Positions 54,455-63,583 of a DNA stretch of 64,000 nt are shown one piece after another. The DNA lies in assembly GCA_026162565.1 (NCBI GenBank), contig JAOEIQ010000001.1:62001-126000 (forward strand), written 5' to 3'. Under the pieces are notes generated by a model. That model had not been told where the DNA came from and ran no database searches. It saw only the letters and a program-made list of their open reading frames with translations. Source of the DNA: Flavobacteriaceae bacterium NBU2973. GTDB lineage: Bacteria; Bacteroidota; Bacteroidia; Flavobacteriales; Flavobacteriaceae. The position numbers were made by a program, and so were the translations under genes. Each line of letters begins with the position of its first letter. Within the stretch, counting starts at the first letter, position 1.

Positions 54455-55222
54455 TTACTTCTTATACTTTGATAACATATCCATTAATGAAATAGAAGAA
54501 TCTTCCATGTCATTAACTATACTATCAATTTTAGCAATAATGTAGTTGTAAAATATTTGAAGAATAATTGCTACGATAAGACCAAATACTGTTGTTAAAA
54601 GTGCTACTTTAATACCTCCAGCAACAAGTGATGGTTGCATATCTCCAGCAGCTTCAATTTTATCGAATGCTTGAATCATACCAATTACTGTTCCCATGAA
54701 TCCTAACATTGGTGCTAATGCAATAAATAAAGAAATCCATGATACGTTTTTCTCTAATTGTCCCATTTGTACACCTCCATAAGCTACAACAGCTTTTTCG
54801 GCAGAGTCTAAATCATCATCAGCTCTATCTAACCCTTGGTAAAAGATAGATGCAACAGGTCCTTTTGTGTTTCTAGCAACTTCTTTTGCAGCATCAATAC
54901 CACCTGAAGCTAAAGCATCTTCTACACTTCCAATTAATTTATTAGAATTAGTAGTCGATAAGTTTAAAAAGATAATTCTCTCGATAGCAATCGCTAGACC
55001 AAGAATTAAACATAATAATACTATACCCATAAATCCTGGGCCTCCTTCAATAAAACGTTTCTTTAATTCTTGATGAAACCCAAGGTCTTCAGCAGGTGCT
55101 GCATCATCTTGCGTTACACTAGCTACAGTAGTTGCAGTTGTACTAATTGTTGCAGTTGTAGCATTTACCGTTCCGAAAGCCATCATTAAAGTCATGGCTA
55201 GAATTGAAAATAATCTTTTCAT
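54455..55222 (-). CDS. ExbB/TolQ/MotA proton channel family protein
   Basis: 255 residues. An N-terminal hydrophobic segment that looks like a signal (1-22) and a low-complexity Thr/Ala region come before TM1 (about 60-82, GPGFMGIVLLCLILGLAIAIERI). The conserved MotA_TolQ_ExbB part is LEKNVSWISLFIALAPMLGFMGTVIGMIQAFD and VAGGIKVALLTTVFGLIVAIILQIFYNYI. First gene of the operon, energises the outer membrane with the two ExbD proteins. Confidence 0.94.
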   Translation of the reverse strand: MKRLFSILAMTLMMAFGTVNATTATISTTATTVASVTQDDAAPAEDLGFHQELKKRFIEGGPGFMGIVLLCLILGLAIAIERIIFLNLSTTNSNKLIGSVEDALASGGIDAAKEVARNTKGPVASIFYQGLDRADDDLDSAEKAVVAYGGVQMGQLEKNVSWISLFIALAPMLGFMGTVIGMIQAFDKIEAAGDMQPSLVAGGIKVALLTTVFGLIVAIILQIFYNYIIAKIDSIVNDMEDSSISLMDMLSKYKK

Positions 55223-55298
55223 TGTTCTTAATCTTAATTTTATTAGTTAAAGTGTTAAAGATATAAATAATTTTATAATTAAACTGAAAAAATAACAG

Positions 55299-55386
55299 CA
55301 GAGAGGAAGGGATTCGAACCCTCGATACCCTTTTGAGGTATACACACTTTCCAGGCGTGCGCCTTCGACCACTCGGCCACCTCTCT
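55299..55386 (-). tRNA. tRNA-Ser (anticodon GGA)
   Basis: 88 nt, class II. Read on the minus strand: acceptor AGAGAGG pairs with CCTCTCT, a D arm GCCGAGTGGTCGAAGGC, anticodon loop CTGGAAA (GGA), a long variable arm (GTATACCTCAAAAGGGTATC) as in serine tRNAs, and T arm with GGTTCGAATCC. CCA is not encoded. Confidence 0.95.
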
Positions 55387-55458
55387 CTATTAAAAGTTTC
55401 CTTTTAATTATGGTGGCTCAAATAACAAAAAAAAATGTAATTGTTAAAATTTTGGACG

Positions 55459-56496
55459 TTAATTTTGTGTGAGTTCTCCCCTTAATGGTGTTTCAAATAT
55501 GGTTTTAAACTCTTTAGGGTTTATATTTTGCCCAAGTAAATACATTAACTTTACGATAGCAGCTTCTGTTGTTATATCATGACCAGAAATCACGCCGGCT
55601 TTTTTTAAGGCAGTACTGGTTTCATATTGTCCCATTATAACACTACCTCCAGAACATTGTGTAACGTTTATTATGACAATACCTTTTTTTATAGCATTGC
55701 TAATTAAATTAATAAACCACTGTTCTGTAGTACAATTTCCTGCTCCATATGTTTCAAGAATTACTCCCTTTAAATCAGGAACAGAGAGTATGGTTTTAAG
55801 CACTAATTCTGTTATCCCTGGAAACAATTTTATTAACACTATATCTGTACATAAATTTTTTCTAACAATTAGAGAGTTAGAATGATTCGCCTGTAATAAT
55901 TGTTTCTTATTCACTTTTAAATGAACACCAGATTCTACTAAATGAGGATAGTTTAAAGACTCAAAAGCTTCAAAGTGTTCTGCATTAATTTTAGTGGTTC
56001 TATTGCCTCTATATAATTTGTATTCAAAATACAAACCAACTTCTTTAATAACAGATGTGTTGTTTTGTTTTAACGCTGCTATTTGTATGGAAGTAATTAA
56101 ATTTTCTTTAGCGTCTGTTCTCAAATCTCCAATTGGTAATTGAGATCCTGTTAAAATAACTGGTTTAGATAAATGCTCTAACATAAAGCTTAAAGCAGAT
56201 GCTGTATAACTCATTGTATCGCTACCATGAAGCACAACGAATCCGTCAAAATTTATATAATTTTCTTCAATTATTTCAGCTATTTGAACCCAATATTTAG
56301 GATTCATATTACTGGAGTCTATAGGGTTTTCAAAAGAAATCGTAGTGATGTCACAATCTAAAATTTTTAGTTCAGGAATACGTGTAAGAAGATTATTAAA
56401 ATCAAAAGAACGCAAAGCTCCAGTATCGGAATCTTTAATCATTCCTATAGTTCCTCCTGTGTATATGAGTAAAATGTTAGATTTCTTTTTTAACAT
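55459..56496 (-). CDS. ansA: Type I L-asparaginase
   Basis: 345 residues without a signal peptide, so cytoplasmic. Both threonine motifs of the family are present: ILLIYTGGTIGM near the N-terminus and VVLHGSDTMSYTASAL about 70 residues later. Others: VILTGSQLPIGDLRTDAKENLI and GVILETYGAGN. Hydrolyses asparagine to aspartate and ammonia. It lies 2 bp after tatD, in the same order as in many flavobacteria. Confidence 0.94.
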   Translation of the reverse strand: MLKKKSNILLIYTGGTIGMIKDSDTGALRSFDFNNLLTRIPELKILDCDITTISFENPIDSSNMNPKYWVQIAEIIEENYINFDGFVVLHGSDTMSYTASALSFMLEHLSKPVILTGSQLPIGDLRTDAKENLITSIQIAALKQNNTSVIKEVGLYFEYKLYRGNRTTKINAEHFEAFESLNYPHLVESGVHLKVNKKQLLQANHSNSLIVRKNLCTDIVLIKLFPGITELVLKTILSVPDLKGVILETYGAGNCTTEQWFINLISNAIKKGIVIINVTQCSGGSVIMGQYETSTALKKAGVISGHDITTEAAIVKLMYLLGQNINPKEFKTIFETPLRGELTQN

Positions 56497-56498
56497 AC

Positions 56499-57269
56499 TT
56501 ATATTCCAAAAACAGATTTTGAATTTGCTGTGGTAATTTCGGCAATTTTTTTGTTTGGTAACTCATATAATTCAGATAATTTATCTAATACCTTAACTAT
56601 AAAACTACTTTCATTTCTCTTTCCTCTATAGGGTTTAGGTGCTAGATAAGGAGAATCTGTTTCAAGTACTATATGTTTTAAATCTATGTCATTAATAAAC
56701 TGATCTATTTTTCCATTTTTAAAAGTTACTACTCCACCAATACCAAGTTTCATGTTATAAGATATGGCTTGTTGAGCTTGTTCTTTAGTGCCTGTAAAGC
56801 AATGAAAAATACCAAAGAGGTCGTTGCTCTTTTCCTCTTCTAAAATTTCAAAAATTTCATCAAACGATTCTCTACAGTGTATTACAATTGGTAGTTTATA
56901 TTTTTTAGCTAGTTTAATTTGATGTCTGAATGCTTCTTGTTGAATCTTTAAAGTACTAGTATCCCAATACAAATCAATTCCGATTTCGCCAATAGCATAA
57001 AACGAGCGTTTTTCTAGCAAATCTTCTACAATTCTTAACTCTTCTTTATAAGTTTCTGGTTTCACACTAGTAGGATGTAAACCCATCAACAAGAATACAT
57101 TTTCAGGATAATCTGCTTCTAATTGAAACATAGCATTATTATAAGATGAATCTATCGCAGGAATAAAAAATCGCTTAACTCCAGAATCAAAAGCTCTTTG
57201 AATCATGTCGTCTCTATCCTCGTCAAAAGCCTCACTATATAAATGTGTATGTGTATCTGTAATAATCAT
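56499..57269 (-). CDS. TatD-family metal-dependent hydrolase
   Basis: 256 residues. Metal-binding motifs: DTHTHLYSEAF (HxH), AIGEIGIDLYWD (the Glu), LPIVIHCRESFDE, FGIFHCFTG and LKHIVLETDSPYLAPKP. A cytoplasmic TIM-barrel DNase-like enzyme. Start ATG 57269, divergent from the retropepsin-like gene. Confidence 0.94.
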   Translation of the reverse strand: MIITDTHTHLYSEAFDEDRDDMIQRAFDSGVKRFFIPAIDSSYNNAMFQLEADYPENVFLLMGLHPTSVKPETYKEELRIVEDLLEKRSFYAIGEIGIDLYWDTSTLKIQQEAFRHQIKLAKKYKLPIVIHCRESFDEIFEILEEEKSNDLFGIFHCFTGTKEQAQQAISYNMKLGIGGVVTFKNGKIDQFINDIDLKHIVLETDSPYLAPKPYRGKRNESSFIVKVLDKLSELYELPNKKIAEITTANSKSVFGI

Positions 57270-57295
57270 AGCGCAAAAATAAACTATTGCTTTAT

Positions 57296-57303
57296 TATCT
57301 TTG
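57296..57303 (+). promoter_or_regulatory. -7 element of the retropepsin-like gene
   Basis: TATCTTTG fits TAnnTTTG and would start transcription near 57309, just ahead of the TTG start at 57318. This supports the shorter protein. Confidence 0.45.
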
Positions 57304-57317
57304 CTAAAAAATACATT

Positions 57318-57758
57318 TTGAAGAATCTAGAGAAAATCTTGCTTAAAGATGGTTACGCAAAAATTAAGTTGCGATTTACTAAAACAAACCATTTTGAAAT
57401 AAAGGCATCTATTAATAATGTAAAAGGTCGTTTTATACTAGACACAGGAGCATCTAATTCTTGCGTAGGTTTTGAAGCTGTTGAAAATTTTAAATTAAAA
57501 GTTAAGGATTCTCCCGTAAAAGCAGCTGGTGCTGGTGCGATTGATATGAAAACACAAATCTCTAAAAAAAATCTCGTTAAAATTGGAAAATGGAAGCATA
57601 AAAAAGTAGCTCTAGTTCTCTTTAATTTATCTCATGTTAATACTGCTTTAACTAACCATAATTCTAAATCAATAGATGGCATTATTGGAGCAGACATATT
57701 AAAAAAAGGAAAAGCCATTATTGACTATGATAAAAAGTATTTATACCTTAAATTGTAA
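57318..57758 (+). CDS. Retropepsin-like aspartic protease
   Basis: 146 residues from TTG 57318 (LKNLEKILLKDGY). The frame is open to an ATG at 57243, but that lies upstream of the promoter and inside tatD. The aspartic protease motif FILDTGASNS (hhDTGxS) and the second conserved strand IDGIIGADILKKGKAIIDYDKKYLYL are those of the clan AA retropepsin-like family (gag-asp/PerP type). It would act as a dimer with one Asp from each chain. No signal peptide; substrate unknown. Confidence 0.82.
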   Translation: MKNLEKILLKDGYAKIKLRFTKTNHFEIKASINNVKGRFILDTGASNSCVGFEAVENFKLKVKDSPVKAAGAGAIDMKTQISKKNLVKIGKWKHKKVALVLFNLSHVNTALTNHNSKSIDGIIGADILKKGKAIIDYDKKYLYLKL

Positions 57759-57786
57759 TCTGTAAATACAATTAATAGCCATTTTC

Positions 57787-58422
57787 ATGCAAGCCTCAAT
57801 AATTATTGCTGATGATCACCCTCTTATCCTTAAAGGACTTAAAGATTTTTTATTAGAACAAAACTATAATGTTATTGCTACAGCAGAGCATGGTAAAAAG
57901 GCTTTTACACTCATTAAAGCTCACAATCCAGACATCGCTATTCTAGACATTAATATGCCTCATCTTTCAGGAATTGAAATTGCAGAAAAATGTTTAGAAG
58001 AAGGGTTACATTCTAAAATTGTGATTATAACTTTTGAAAAGGATGAAACCCTTTACAAAAGAGCAAAAGAATTGAATATTTTTGGTTACGTTTTAAAAGA
58101 ATTTGCTTTAAATGAAATTGAAAACTGTATAGAATCTGTTATTGCGAACAAACCCTATTTTAGCCCAGAGCTGCTTAAATTTTTAGAATCAGAAACACCT
58201 CCTGACGGTTTTAATAAATTAACGACTGCTGAAATCAAAATTCTTGCTCTTATTGTTCAGGATAAAAGTGCAAAAGAAATTGGTGAAATAACTTTCTGTT
58301 CTACACGAACAGTTGAAAAACACAAAAGTAATATTAGACGTAAACTAAAATTAGATTCTAAATCTGGCAGTCTCTTCTTATTTGCTAAAGAGTTTCAAGA
58401 CTATTTATTAAAAAATCATTGA
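57787..58422 (+). CDS. LuxR/NarL-family response regulator
   Basis: 211 residues. Receiver domain (1-120) with acidic pair ADDHP, phosphorylation site IAILDINMP and K in GYVLKEFA. The C-terminal LuxR-type helix-turn-helix is LTTAEIKILALIVQDKSAKEIGEITFCSTRTVEKHKSNIRRKL. No kinase gene is next to it. A perfect 9-bp-arm palindrome at 58487-58506, just downstream, is a candidate binding site because NarL-type dimers bind inverted repeats. Confidence 0.94.
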   Translation: MQASIIIADDHPLILKGLKDFLLEQNYNVIATAEHGKKAFTLIKAHNPDIAILDINMPHLSGIEIAEKCLEEGLHSKIVIITFEKDETLYKRAKELNIFGYVLKEFALNEIENCIESVIANKPYFSPELLKFLESETPPDGFNKLTTAEIKILALIVQDKSAKEIGEITFCSTRTVEKHKSNIRRKLKLDSKSGSLFLFAKEFQDYLLKNH

Positions 58423-58486
58423 TTTTACTCATAATCTAATTTACTAAAACACTAATATTCAGCATTTTAATTTTTTAAGAATTAAA

Positions 58487-58506
58487 AATACGTAGTTCTA
58501 CGTATT
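58487..58506. promoter_or_regulatory. Palindromic operator candidate
   Basis: Arms AATACGTAG (58487-58495) and CTACGTATT (58498-58506), perfect inverted copies with a TT spacer. It lies 65 bp after the LuxR-type regulator gene and 115 bp before a 37-codon ORF. Lack of a T run speaks against a terminator. Confidence 0.5.
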
Positions 58507-58573
58507 GCGCCGCATGAAGTTTCAATATACTTTTACATTGCTATTAATTAATTTTCTGGGATAACTAAAGAAT

Positions 58574-58601
58574 GCCCTGAACACCGAAACTAGTTCAGGG
58601 C
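58574..58601 (+). promoter_or_regulatory. Structured 5' leader hairpin of the 37-codon ORF
   Basis: GCCCTGAAC (58574-58582) and GTTCAGGGC (58593-58601) form a 9-bp GC-rich stem with a 10-base loop, 20 nt before the ATG. The ribosome-binding-like AAGAAGAACC next to the ATG may pair with TTCTT just upstream. It may affect mRNA stability or translation; this is not shown. Confidence 0.45.
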
Positions 58602-58620
58602 TTCTTAAAAAAGAAGAACC

Positions 58621-58734
58621 ATGTCTACTGCTATGAACAAGAAATATAAATTTTTAGACCAAGTCTTTTACATTGGGTTAGTTATTATGGTAATTACAGT
58701 TATTACCATAAATGTTTTAGTTAGTTTCTATTAA
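58621..58734 (+). CDS. 37-residue membrane peptide
   Basis: ATG 58621 to TAA 58732-58734. N-terminus MSTAMNKKYKFLDQVFYIG (hydrophilic and basic), then one transmembrane helix (LVIMVITVITINVLVSFY). A purine-rich sequence AAGAAGAA precedes the ATG. A leader hairpin, a palindrome, two downstream hairpins (58760-58786 and 58836-58864) and a LuxR-type regulator gene just upstream make it a likely real, separately controlled small gene. No family is recognised. Confidence 0.55.
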   Translation: MSTAMNKKYKFLDQVFYIGLVIMVITVITINVLVSFY

Positions 58735-58759
58735 TTATTAGATTTTTACTAGTAATTAT

Positions 58760-58786
58760 GAAAGTGTTTGTAGGGAAAACACTTTC
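58760..58786 (+). terminator. Hairpin after the 37-codon ORF
   Basis: GAAAGTGTTT (58760-58769) and AAACACTTTC (58777-58786), a 10-bp stem with a 7-base loop; followed by A/T-rich sequence without a clean T run. Confidence 0.45.
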
Positions 58787-58835
58787 AATTTATACTTAAA
58801 TTCTACACCTATATAGAATACTAAGTATAAACCAA

Positions 58836-58864
58836 AAAAGCACTTGAGAGATCAAGTGCTTTTT
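58836..58864. terminator. Bidirectional terminator between the small unit and sucB
   Basis: AAAAGCACTTGA, loop GAGA, TCAAGTGCTTTT: a 12-bp perfect stem with A and T runs on its two sides. Confidence 0.85.
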
Positions 58865-58884
58865 ACATTTATGGTTACTTAAAT

Positions 58885-60099
58885 TTAAAGTTCTAATGCC
58901 TTCTTAACATCATTATTCATTAATAATTCTGTTGGGTTTTCTAATGCCTCTTTAACAGCTACTAAAAAGCCTACAGATTCTTTACCGTCAATTATTCTGT
59001 GATCGTAAGATAAGGCTACAAACATGATAGGTCGTATTTCTACTTTACCATCTATAGCAACAGGACGCTCAACAATATTATGCATTCCCAATATTCCACT
59101 TTGAGGTGGATTAATTATTGGTGTCGATAGCATACTACCAAATACACCTCCATTAGATATGGTAAAAGTTCCTCCAGTCATTTCATCTACTGTAATTTGC
59201 CCATCACGAGCTCTAATTGCTAAACGTTTTACTTCAGATTCAACACCTCTAAAGCTTAAGTTTTCAGCATTTCTAATTACAGGAACCATCAAACCTTTTG
59301 GTCCAGAAACAGCAATTGACACATCCACAAAATCATAACTAATCATTTCTTTTCCATCTATCATAGAGTTAACTGCAGGATACATTTTTAAAGCTCGAAC
59401 AACAGCAAGTGTAAAAAACGACATAAACCCTAAACTTACTCCATGTTTAGTTTTAAACGTTTCTTTGTATTCTTTGCGTAAAGCAAAAATTGGTGACATA
59501 TCAACCTCATTGAACGTCGTTAACATAGCAGTTGTATTTTTTGCCTCTACTAAACGCTCGGCAACTTTACGACGCAACATCGACATCTTACTTCTTGAAG
59601 TTCCACGGTTTCCACCAGTTGGTGTCCCCATTGAAGGCACAGCATTCACGGCATCTTCTTTAGTTATTCGTCCATCCTTACCTGTACCTGTAACTTGTGA
59701 AGCATCCATTCCTTTTTCCGCTAAAACTTTCTTTGCAGCTGGACTTGGAGTTCCAGTTGCATAGGTTTTTGTATCACTAGTTACTGGTTTAACTTCTTCT
59801 TTTTTTGGAGCTTCTGCCTTCTTTTCTTCTTTAGCTGGAGCATCTCCTCCTTCTGGTTTAGCAGCACTTGTGTCAATCAAGCAAACAACTGCTCCAACCT
59901 CTACAGCGTCTCCTTCTTCTGCTTTTAGCGTAATCGTTCCGCTAGCTTCTGCAGGTAATTCTAGAGTGGCTTTATCACTATCTACCTCTGCAATAGCTTG
60001 ATCTTTTTCTACATAATCACCATCTTGAACTAACCATTCTGCAATTTCTACTTCTGTTATGGATTCTCCTGGTGAAGGAACTTTCATTTCTAAAATCAT
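58885..60099 (-). CDS. sucB: Dihydrolipoyllysine succinyltransferase, E2 of 2-oxoglutarate dehydrogenase
   Basis: 404 residues. Lipoyl domain (about 1-77) with the lipoylated lysine in [13 protein letters not shown], an Ala/Lys/Glu-rich linker, a peripheral-subunit-binding domain (about 118-155: [33 protein letters not shown]), and the catalytic domain with the C-terminal motif [17 protein letters not shown]. It works with SucA, 36 bp upstream in the same transcript, in the TCA cycle. The E3 subunit is not in this window. Confidence 0.96.
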   Translation of the reverse strand: MILEMKVPSPGESITEVEIAEWLVQDGDYVEKDQAIAEVDSDKATLELPAEASGTITLKAEEGDAVEVGAVVCLIDTSAAKPEGGDAPAKEEKKAEAPKKEEVKPVTSDTKTYATGTPSPAAKKVLAEKGMDASQVTGTGKDGRITKEDAVNAVPSMGTPTGGNRGTSRSKMSMLRRKVAERLVEAKNTTAMLTTFNEVDMSPIFALRKEYKETFKTKHGVSLGFMSFFTLAVVRALKMYPAVNSMIDGKEMISYDFVDVSIAVSGPKGLMVPVIRNAENLSFRGVESEVKRLAIRARDGQITVDEMTGGTFTISNGGVFGSMLSTPIINPPQSGILGMHNIVERPVAIDGKVEIRPIMFVALSYDHRIIDGKESVGFLVAVKEALENPTELLMNNDVKKALEL

Positions 60100-60135
60100 C
60101 GTATTGTATATTTTAGTTTTGTGTGTTTGTTTTTA

Positions 60136-62892
60136 TTATCGTTGGTTGTTTTTGCTTTTATCAAAAACAAAATCTATTACTTGTTGATGGCGACGTTTAG
60201 ATCGTGTTGAGCTTCCAGCTGCAGGAGCACCATAAGGTCTTCTAGAGGCAGCTCTCCATTGTTTAGCTTCATCAATATGCATTAACATATGACTGTATGC
60301 TCCCATATTTCTTGGTTCTTCTTGTGCCCAAACAACATCATCTGCATTATTGTATTTTTTGAGAACTGTTCTAATCTCTTCAACTGGTAATGGAAATAAT
60401 TGCTCGATTCTTACCAAAGCAACATCATCTCTTTCAAGTTTTTCTTGTTCTTCTAATAAATCATAATAGAACTTACCTGTTACAAAAACCAATGTTTTTA
60501 CTTTACTTGCTTTAGCATTGTCATCATCTATTACTGTTTGAAAACTTCCATTTGCAAATTCATCTAAAGTAGAAATACATTTAGGATAACGTAATAAACT
60601 TTTAGGTGTAAAAACAATAAGTGGTTTTCTGTAATTAGCTTTCATTTGCTTGCGTAACAAATGAAACATATTGGCTGGAGTTGTACAATCTGCAACAAAC
60701 ATATTGTCTTTTGCACAAAGTTGAAGGTATCTTTCCATTCTCGCTGAAGAGTGCTCAGCTCCTTGACCTTCATAACCATGTGGTAACAACATGACTAATC
60801 CATTTTGAGTTTTCCACTTATCTTCCCCTGAAGAAATATATTGGTCAATCATAATTTGGGCTCCATTACTAAAGTCTCCAAATTGTGCTTCCCAAATGGT
60901 TAATGTATTAGGGCTAGCCATAGCATAACCATAATCAAAACCTACTACTCCATATTCTGATAATAGTGAATTAAAAATATTGAAGTTACCTTGAGTGTCG
61001 CTAATATTGTTTAATAAAACTACTTCTTCTTCACTATCTTCGACCTTAACTACAGCATGTCTATGAGAAAACGTGCCTCGTTCTACATCTTGACCAGAAA
61101 TACGAACATTGTAACCTTCTTCTAATAAACTTCCATAGGCTAAATGCTCTGCCATAGCCCAATCAAGTTTATTCTCTTCTAACATTGTTTTACGAGACGT
61201 CACTAAACGTTCAATTTTTCTGATAAACTTTTTGTCGGCAGGTAAAGTAGATATAACGTCTGTTATGTTAGATAATTTATCTTTTGGATACGTTGTATCT
61301 ACTGGCTGCATCATAACATCTTCTTCTGCACGAGAAAAATCTTTCCATTCTTCCTGCATAAACTCTGTTATAATTGTTTTATCTACCTTTCTTGAATCTT
61401 CTAATTCTTCTTCTAACGAAGCCTTATAGTCGTTTTCTAATTGCTGTACATAGTTAGTATCAATAACGCCTTCAGATAGTAGCTTCTCAGCATAAATATC
61501 TCTAGGATTTTTATGTTTAGCTATAGCTTTGTAAAGTAATGGCTGGGTAAATTTAGGCTCGTCTCCTTCATTATGACCATATTTTCTATATCCTAATAAA
61601 TCTATAAAAACATCACGTTTAAACTTCATCCTAAAATGTAAAGCGAATAATGCTGCATGAACAACTGCTTCAGCATCGTCGGCATTTACGTGTAATACAG
61701 GAGACAAAGTAACTTTTCCTACATCAGTACAATACGTACTGGAGCGAGCATCTAAATAATTTGTAGTAAACCCAATTTGGTTATTTACAACTATGTGTAC
61801 TGTTCCGTTAGTTTTATATCCATCTAATTGCGCCATTTGTACAACTTCGTAAACCAAACCTTGACCAGCAATCGCTGCATCACCATGAACAACTATTGGC
61901 AATACTTCTGATGGATTTTCTTTATAGTATTTATCTTGTTTTGCTCTTGTAATTCCTTCTACAACGGCTCCTACAGTTTCAAGATGCGAAGGATTTGGAG
62001 CTATGCTTAAATGTATTTGCTTTCCTGTATCTGTTTTACGATTACTAGTCCAACCTAAATGGTATTTTACATCACCATCAAAGACTTCTTGCTCATAATC
62101 TTTACCATCAAACTCGCTAAAAATATCTTTTGCAGATTTCCCAAAAATATTGGTCAGTGTGCTTAAACGCCCTCTATGCGCCATTCCCATTACAAACTCT
62201 TTTACACCAAATTCAGCCGCTTTTTCTATCATTGCATCAAGTGCAGGAATAAGCGATTCGCCTCCTTCTAATGAAAATCGTTTTTGGCCAACATATTTGG
62301 TGTGCAAAAATGTTTCAAAAGAAACAGCTTCGTTTAATTTTTTAAGAATGTGCTTTTTTTGCTCTGCTGAAAATTGAGGTGTATTATCGTTGACATTTAG
62401 TTTATCCTGAATCCATTTAATCTCATCTGGTTTGCGTATGTACATGTACTCAACTCCGATAGAATTACAATAAATTCTTTCTAAATGATCTCTTATTTTT
62501 CGTAATGTTTGCGAACCTATTCCTAATATGTCTCCAGCATTAAAAACAGTATCTAGATCTGATTCTGATAAGCCAAAGTTTTCAATTTCTAGAGTTGGTG
62601 CATATTTACGTCTAGCTCGAACTGGATTCGTTTTGGTAAACAAATGACCTCTCGTTCTATAGCCATCTATAAGTTTAACAACCTGAAACTCTTTTTGAAC
62701 GTGCTCTGGTATTTGGGTAGAAACACCCTCTACTATTTCACCTTCTAAACCATAATTTTCTGACCCAAAATCATATCCTTGAAAAAAGGCTCTCCAACTT
62801 GGTTCAACAGAGTCTGGATTTTGTAAATATTGTTCGTATAAATCAGCAAAATATGCTGTATGTGCTGCGTTTAAAAAGGAATATTTATCCAT
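60136..62892 (-). CDS. sucA: 2-oxoglutarate dehydrogenase E1 component
   Basis: 918 residues, full length. N-terminal E2-binding helix (SFLNAAHTAYFADLYEQYLQNPDSVEPSW), then thiamine-diphosphate segments GMAHRGRLSTLTN, HGDAAIAGQGLVYE, IGFTTNYLDARSSTYCTDV, FIDLLGYRKYGHNEGDEPKFTQP, and the pyrimidine-binding half (FSHRHAVV, DYGYAMASPNTLTIWEAQFGDFSNGAQ). Oxidative decarboxylation of 2-oxoglutarate. Confidence 0.97.
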   Translation of the reverse strand: MDKYSFLNAAHTAYFADLYEQYLQNPDSVEPSWRAFFQGYDFGSENYGLEGEIVEGVSTQIPEHVQKEFQVVKLIDGYRTRGHLFTKTNPVRARRKYAPTLEIENFGLSESDLDTVFNAGDILGIGSQTLRKIRDHLERIYCNSIGVEYMYIRKPDEIKWIQDKLNVNDNTPQFSAEQKKHILKKLNEAVSFETFLHTKYVGQKRFSLEGGESLIPALDAMIEKAAEFGVKEFVMGMAHRGRLSTLTNIFGKSAKDIFSEFDGKDYEQEVFDGDVKYHLGWTSNRKTDTGKQIHLSIAPNPSHLETVGAVVEGITRAKQDKYYKENPSEVLPIVVHGDAAIAGQGLVYEVVQMAQLDGYKTNGTVHIVVNNQIGFTTNYLDARSSTYCTDVGKVTLSPVLHVNADDAEAVVHAALFALHFRMKFKRDVFIDLLGYRKYGHNEGDEPKFTQPLLYKAIAKHKNPRDIYAEKLLSEGVIDTNYVQQLENDYKASLEEELEDSRKVDKTIITEFMQEEWKDFSRAEEDVMMQPVDTTYPKDKLSNITDVISTLPADKKFIRKIERLVTSRKTMLEENKLDWAMAEHLAYGSLLEEGYNVRISGQDVERGTFSHRHAVVKVEDSEEEVVLLNNISDTQGNFNIFNSLLSEYGVVGFDYGYAMASPNTLTIWEAQFGDFSNGAQIMIDQYISSGEDKWKTQNGLVMLLPHGYEGQGAEHSSARMERYLQLCAKDNMFVADCTTPANMFHLLRKQMKANYRKPLIVFTPKSLLRYPKCISTLDEFANGSFQTVIDDDNAKASKVKTLVFVTGKFYYDLLEEQEKLERDDVALVRIEQLFPLPVEEIRTVLKKYNNADDVVWAQEEPRNMGAYSHMLMHIDEAKQWRAASRRPYGAPAAGSSTRSKRRHQQVIDFVFDKSKNNQR

Positions 62893-62931
62893 TGTTTGCT
62901 TTGAGACATTCGCGTTTCAATAAAATTTTAT

Positions 62932-62939
62932 CAAAAATA
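62932..62939 (-). promoter_or_regulatory. -7 element of sucA-sucB
   Basis: TATTTTTG on the minus strand fits TAnnTTTG, about 40 nt before the sucA ATG. No -33 TTG at usual spacing. Confidence 0.4.
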
Positions 62940-63008
62940 CAACTTTTAGTAAAAATAGATAGGCTTTTGCTATATTTATAGAATGAGTTTTTAATTAAAA
63001 ATCCAATC

Positions 63009-63554
63009 ATGAATTTCATAAAAATAAATTACACTAAAATTATACTCTCATTTCTATTTGTTTTCTGTTTTTATTTTGAAAATTTTTCTCAAGAACCAGT
63101 AGAAAATACACCTAATCAATTTTGGAAGAATGTTAGTTTTGGAGGAGCTATTGGACTGAATTTTGCTAATGGTTTTTTCAGCGGCACTTTAGCTCCAAGT
63201 GCTGTTTATAATTTTTCGAATACTGTGGCAGCAGGTCTTGGACTGAATGCTACTTATAATAGCGAGAAAGATGTATTTTCTTCTACAATTCTGGGAGGAA
63301 GTGTTATTGGTTTATTTAACCCATTACGTGATATTCAATTCTCTACAGAATTTGAACAATTGCATGTAAACAGAAATTTTGAAGACGGATTTTCGGCTGT
63401 AGGAAGAGAAGATTTTTGGGCTACTGCTCTATTTTTAGGTGTTGGTTACAGATCTGGTCCTGTCACTTTTGGCATTAGGTATGATGTGCTTTATGATGAA
63501 GATGACAGTATTTATGCCGATCCTTGGTTGCCTTTTGTAAGAGTGTTTTTTTAG
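63009..63554 (+). CDS. Outer-membrane beta-barrel protein next to sucA
   Basis: 181 residues with a signal peptide (about 1-27, ending FSQ). The rest alternates amphipathic strands with aromatic ends (WKNVSFGGAIGLNFANGFF, GTLAPSAVYNFSNTVAAGLGLNATY, FWATALFLGVGYRSGPVTFGIRYDVLYD) and ends in FVRVFF, a C-terminal Phe typical of outer-membrane barrels. Proteins like this are sometimes called alpha-ketoglutarate decarboxylase because of their neighbour; nothing in the sequence supports an enzyme. Confidence 0.82.
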   Translation: MNFIKINYTKIILSFLFVFCFYFENFSQEPVENTPNQFWKNVSFGGAIGLNFANGFFSGTLAPSAVYNFSNTVAAGLGLNATYNSEKDVFSSTILGGSVIGLFNPLRDIQFSTEFEQLHVNRNFEDGFSAVGREDFWATALFLGVGYRSGPVTFGIRYDVLYDEDDSIYADPWLPFVRVFF

Positions 63555-63583
63555 GTTCGAGAGCCTCACCTACCATGAAAGCA

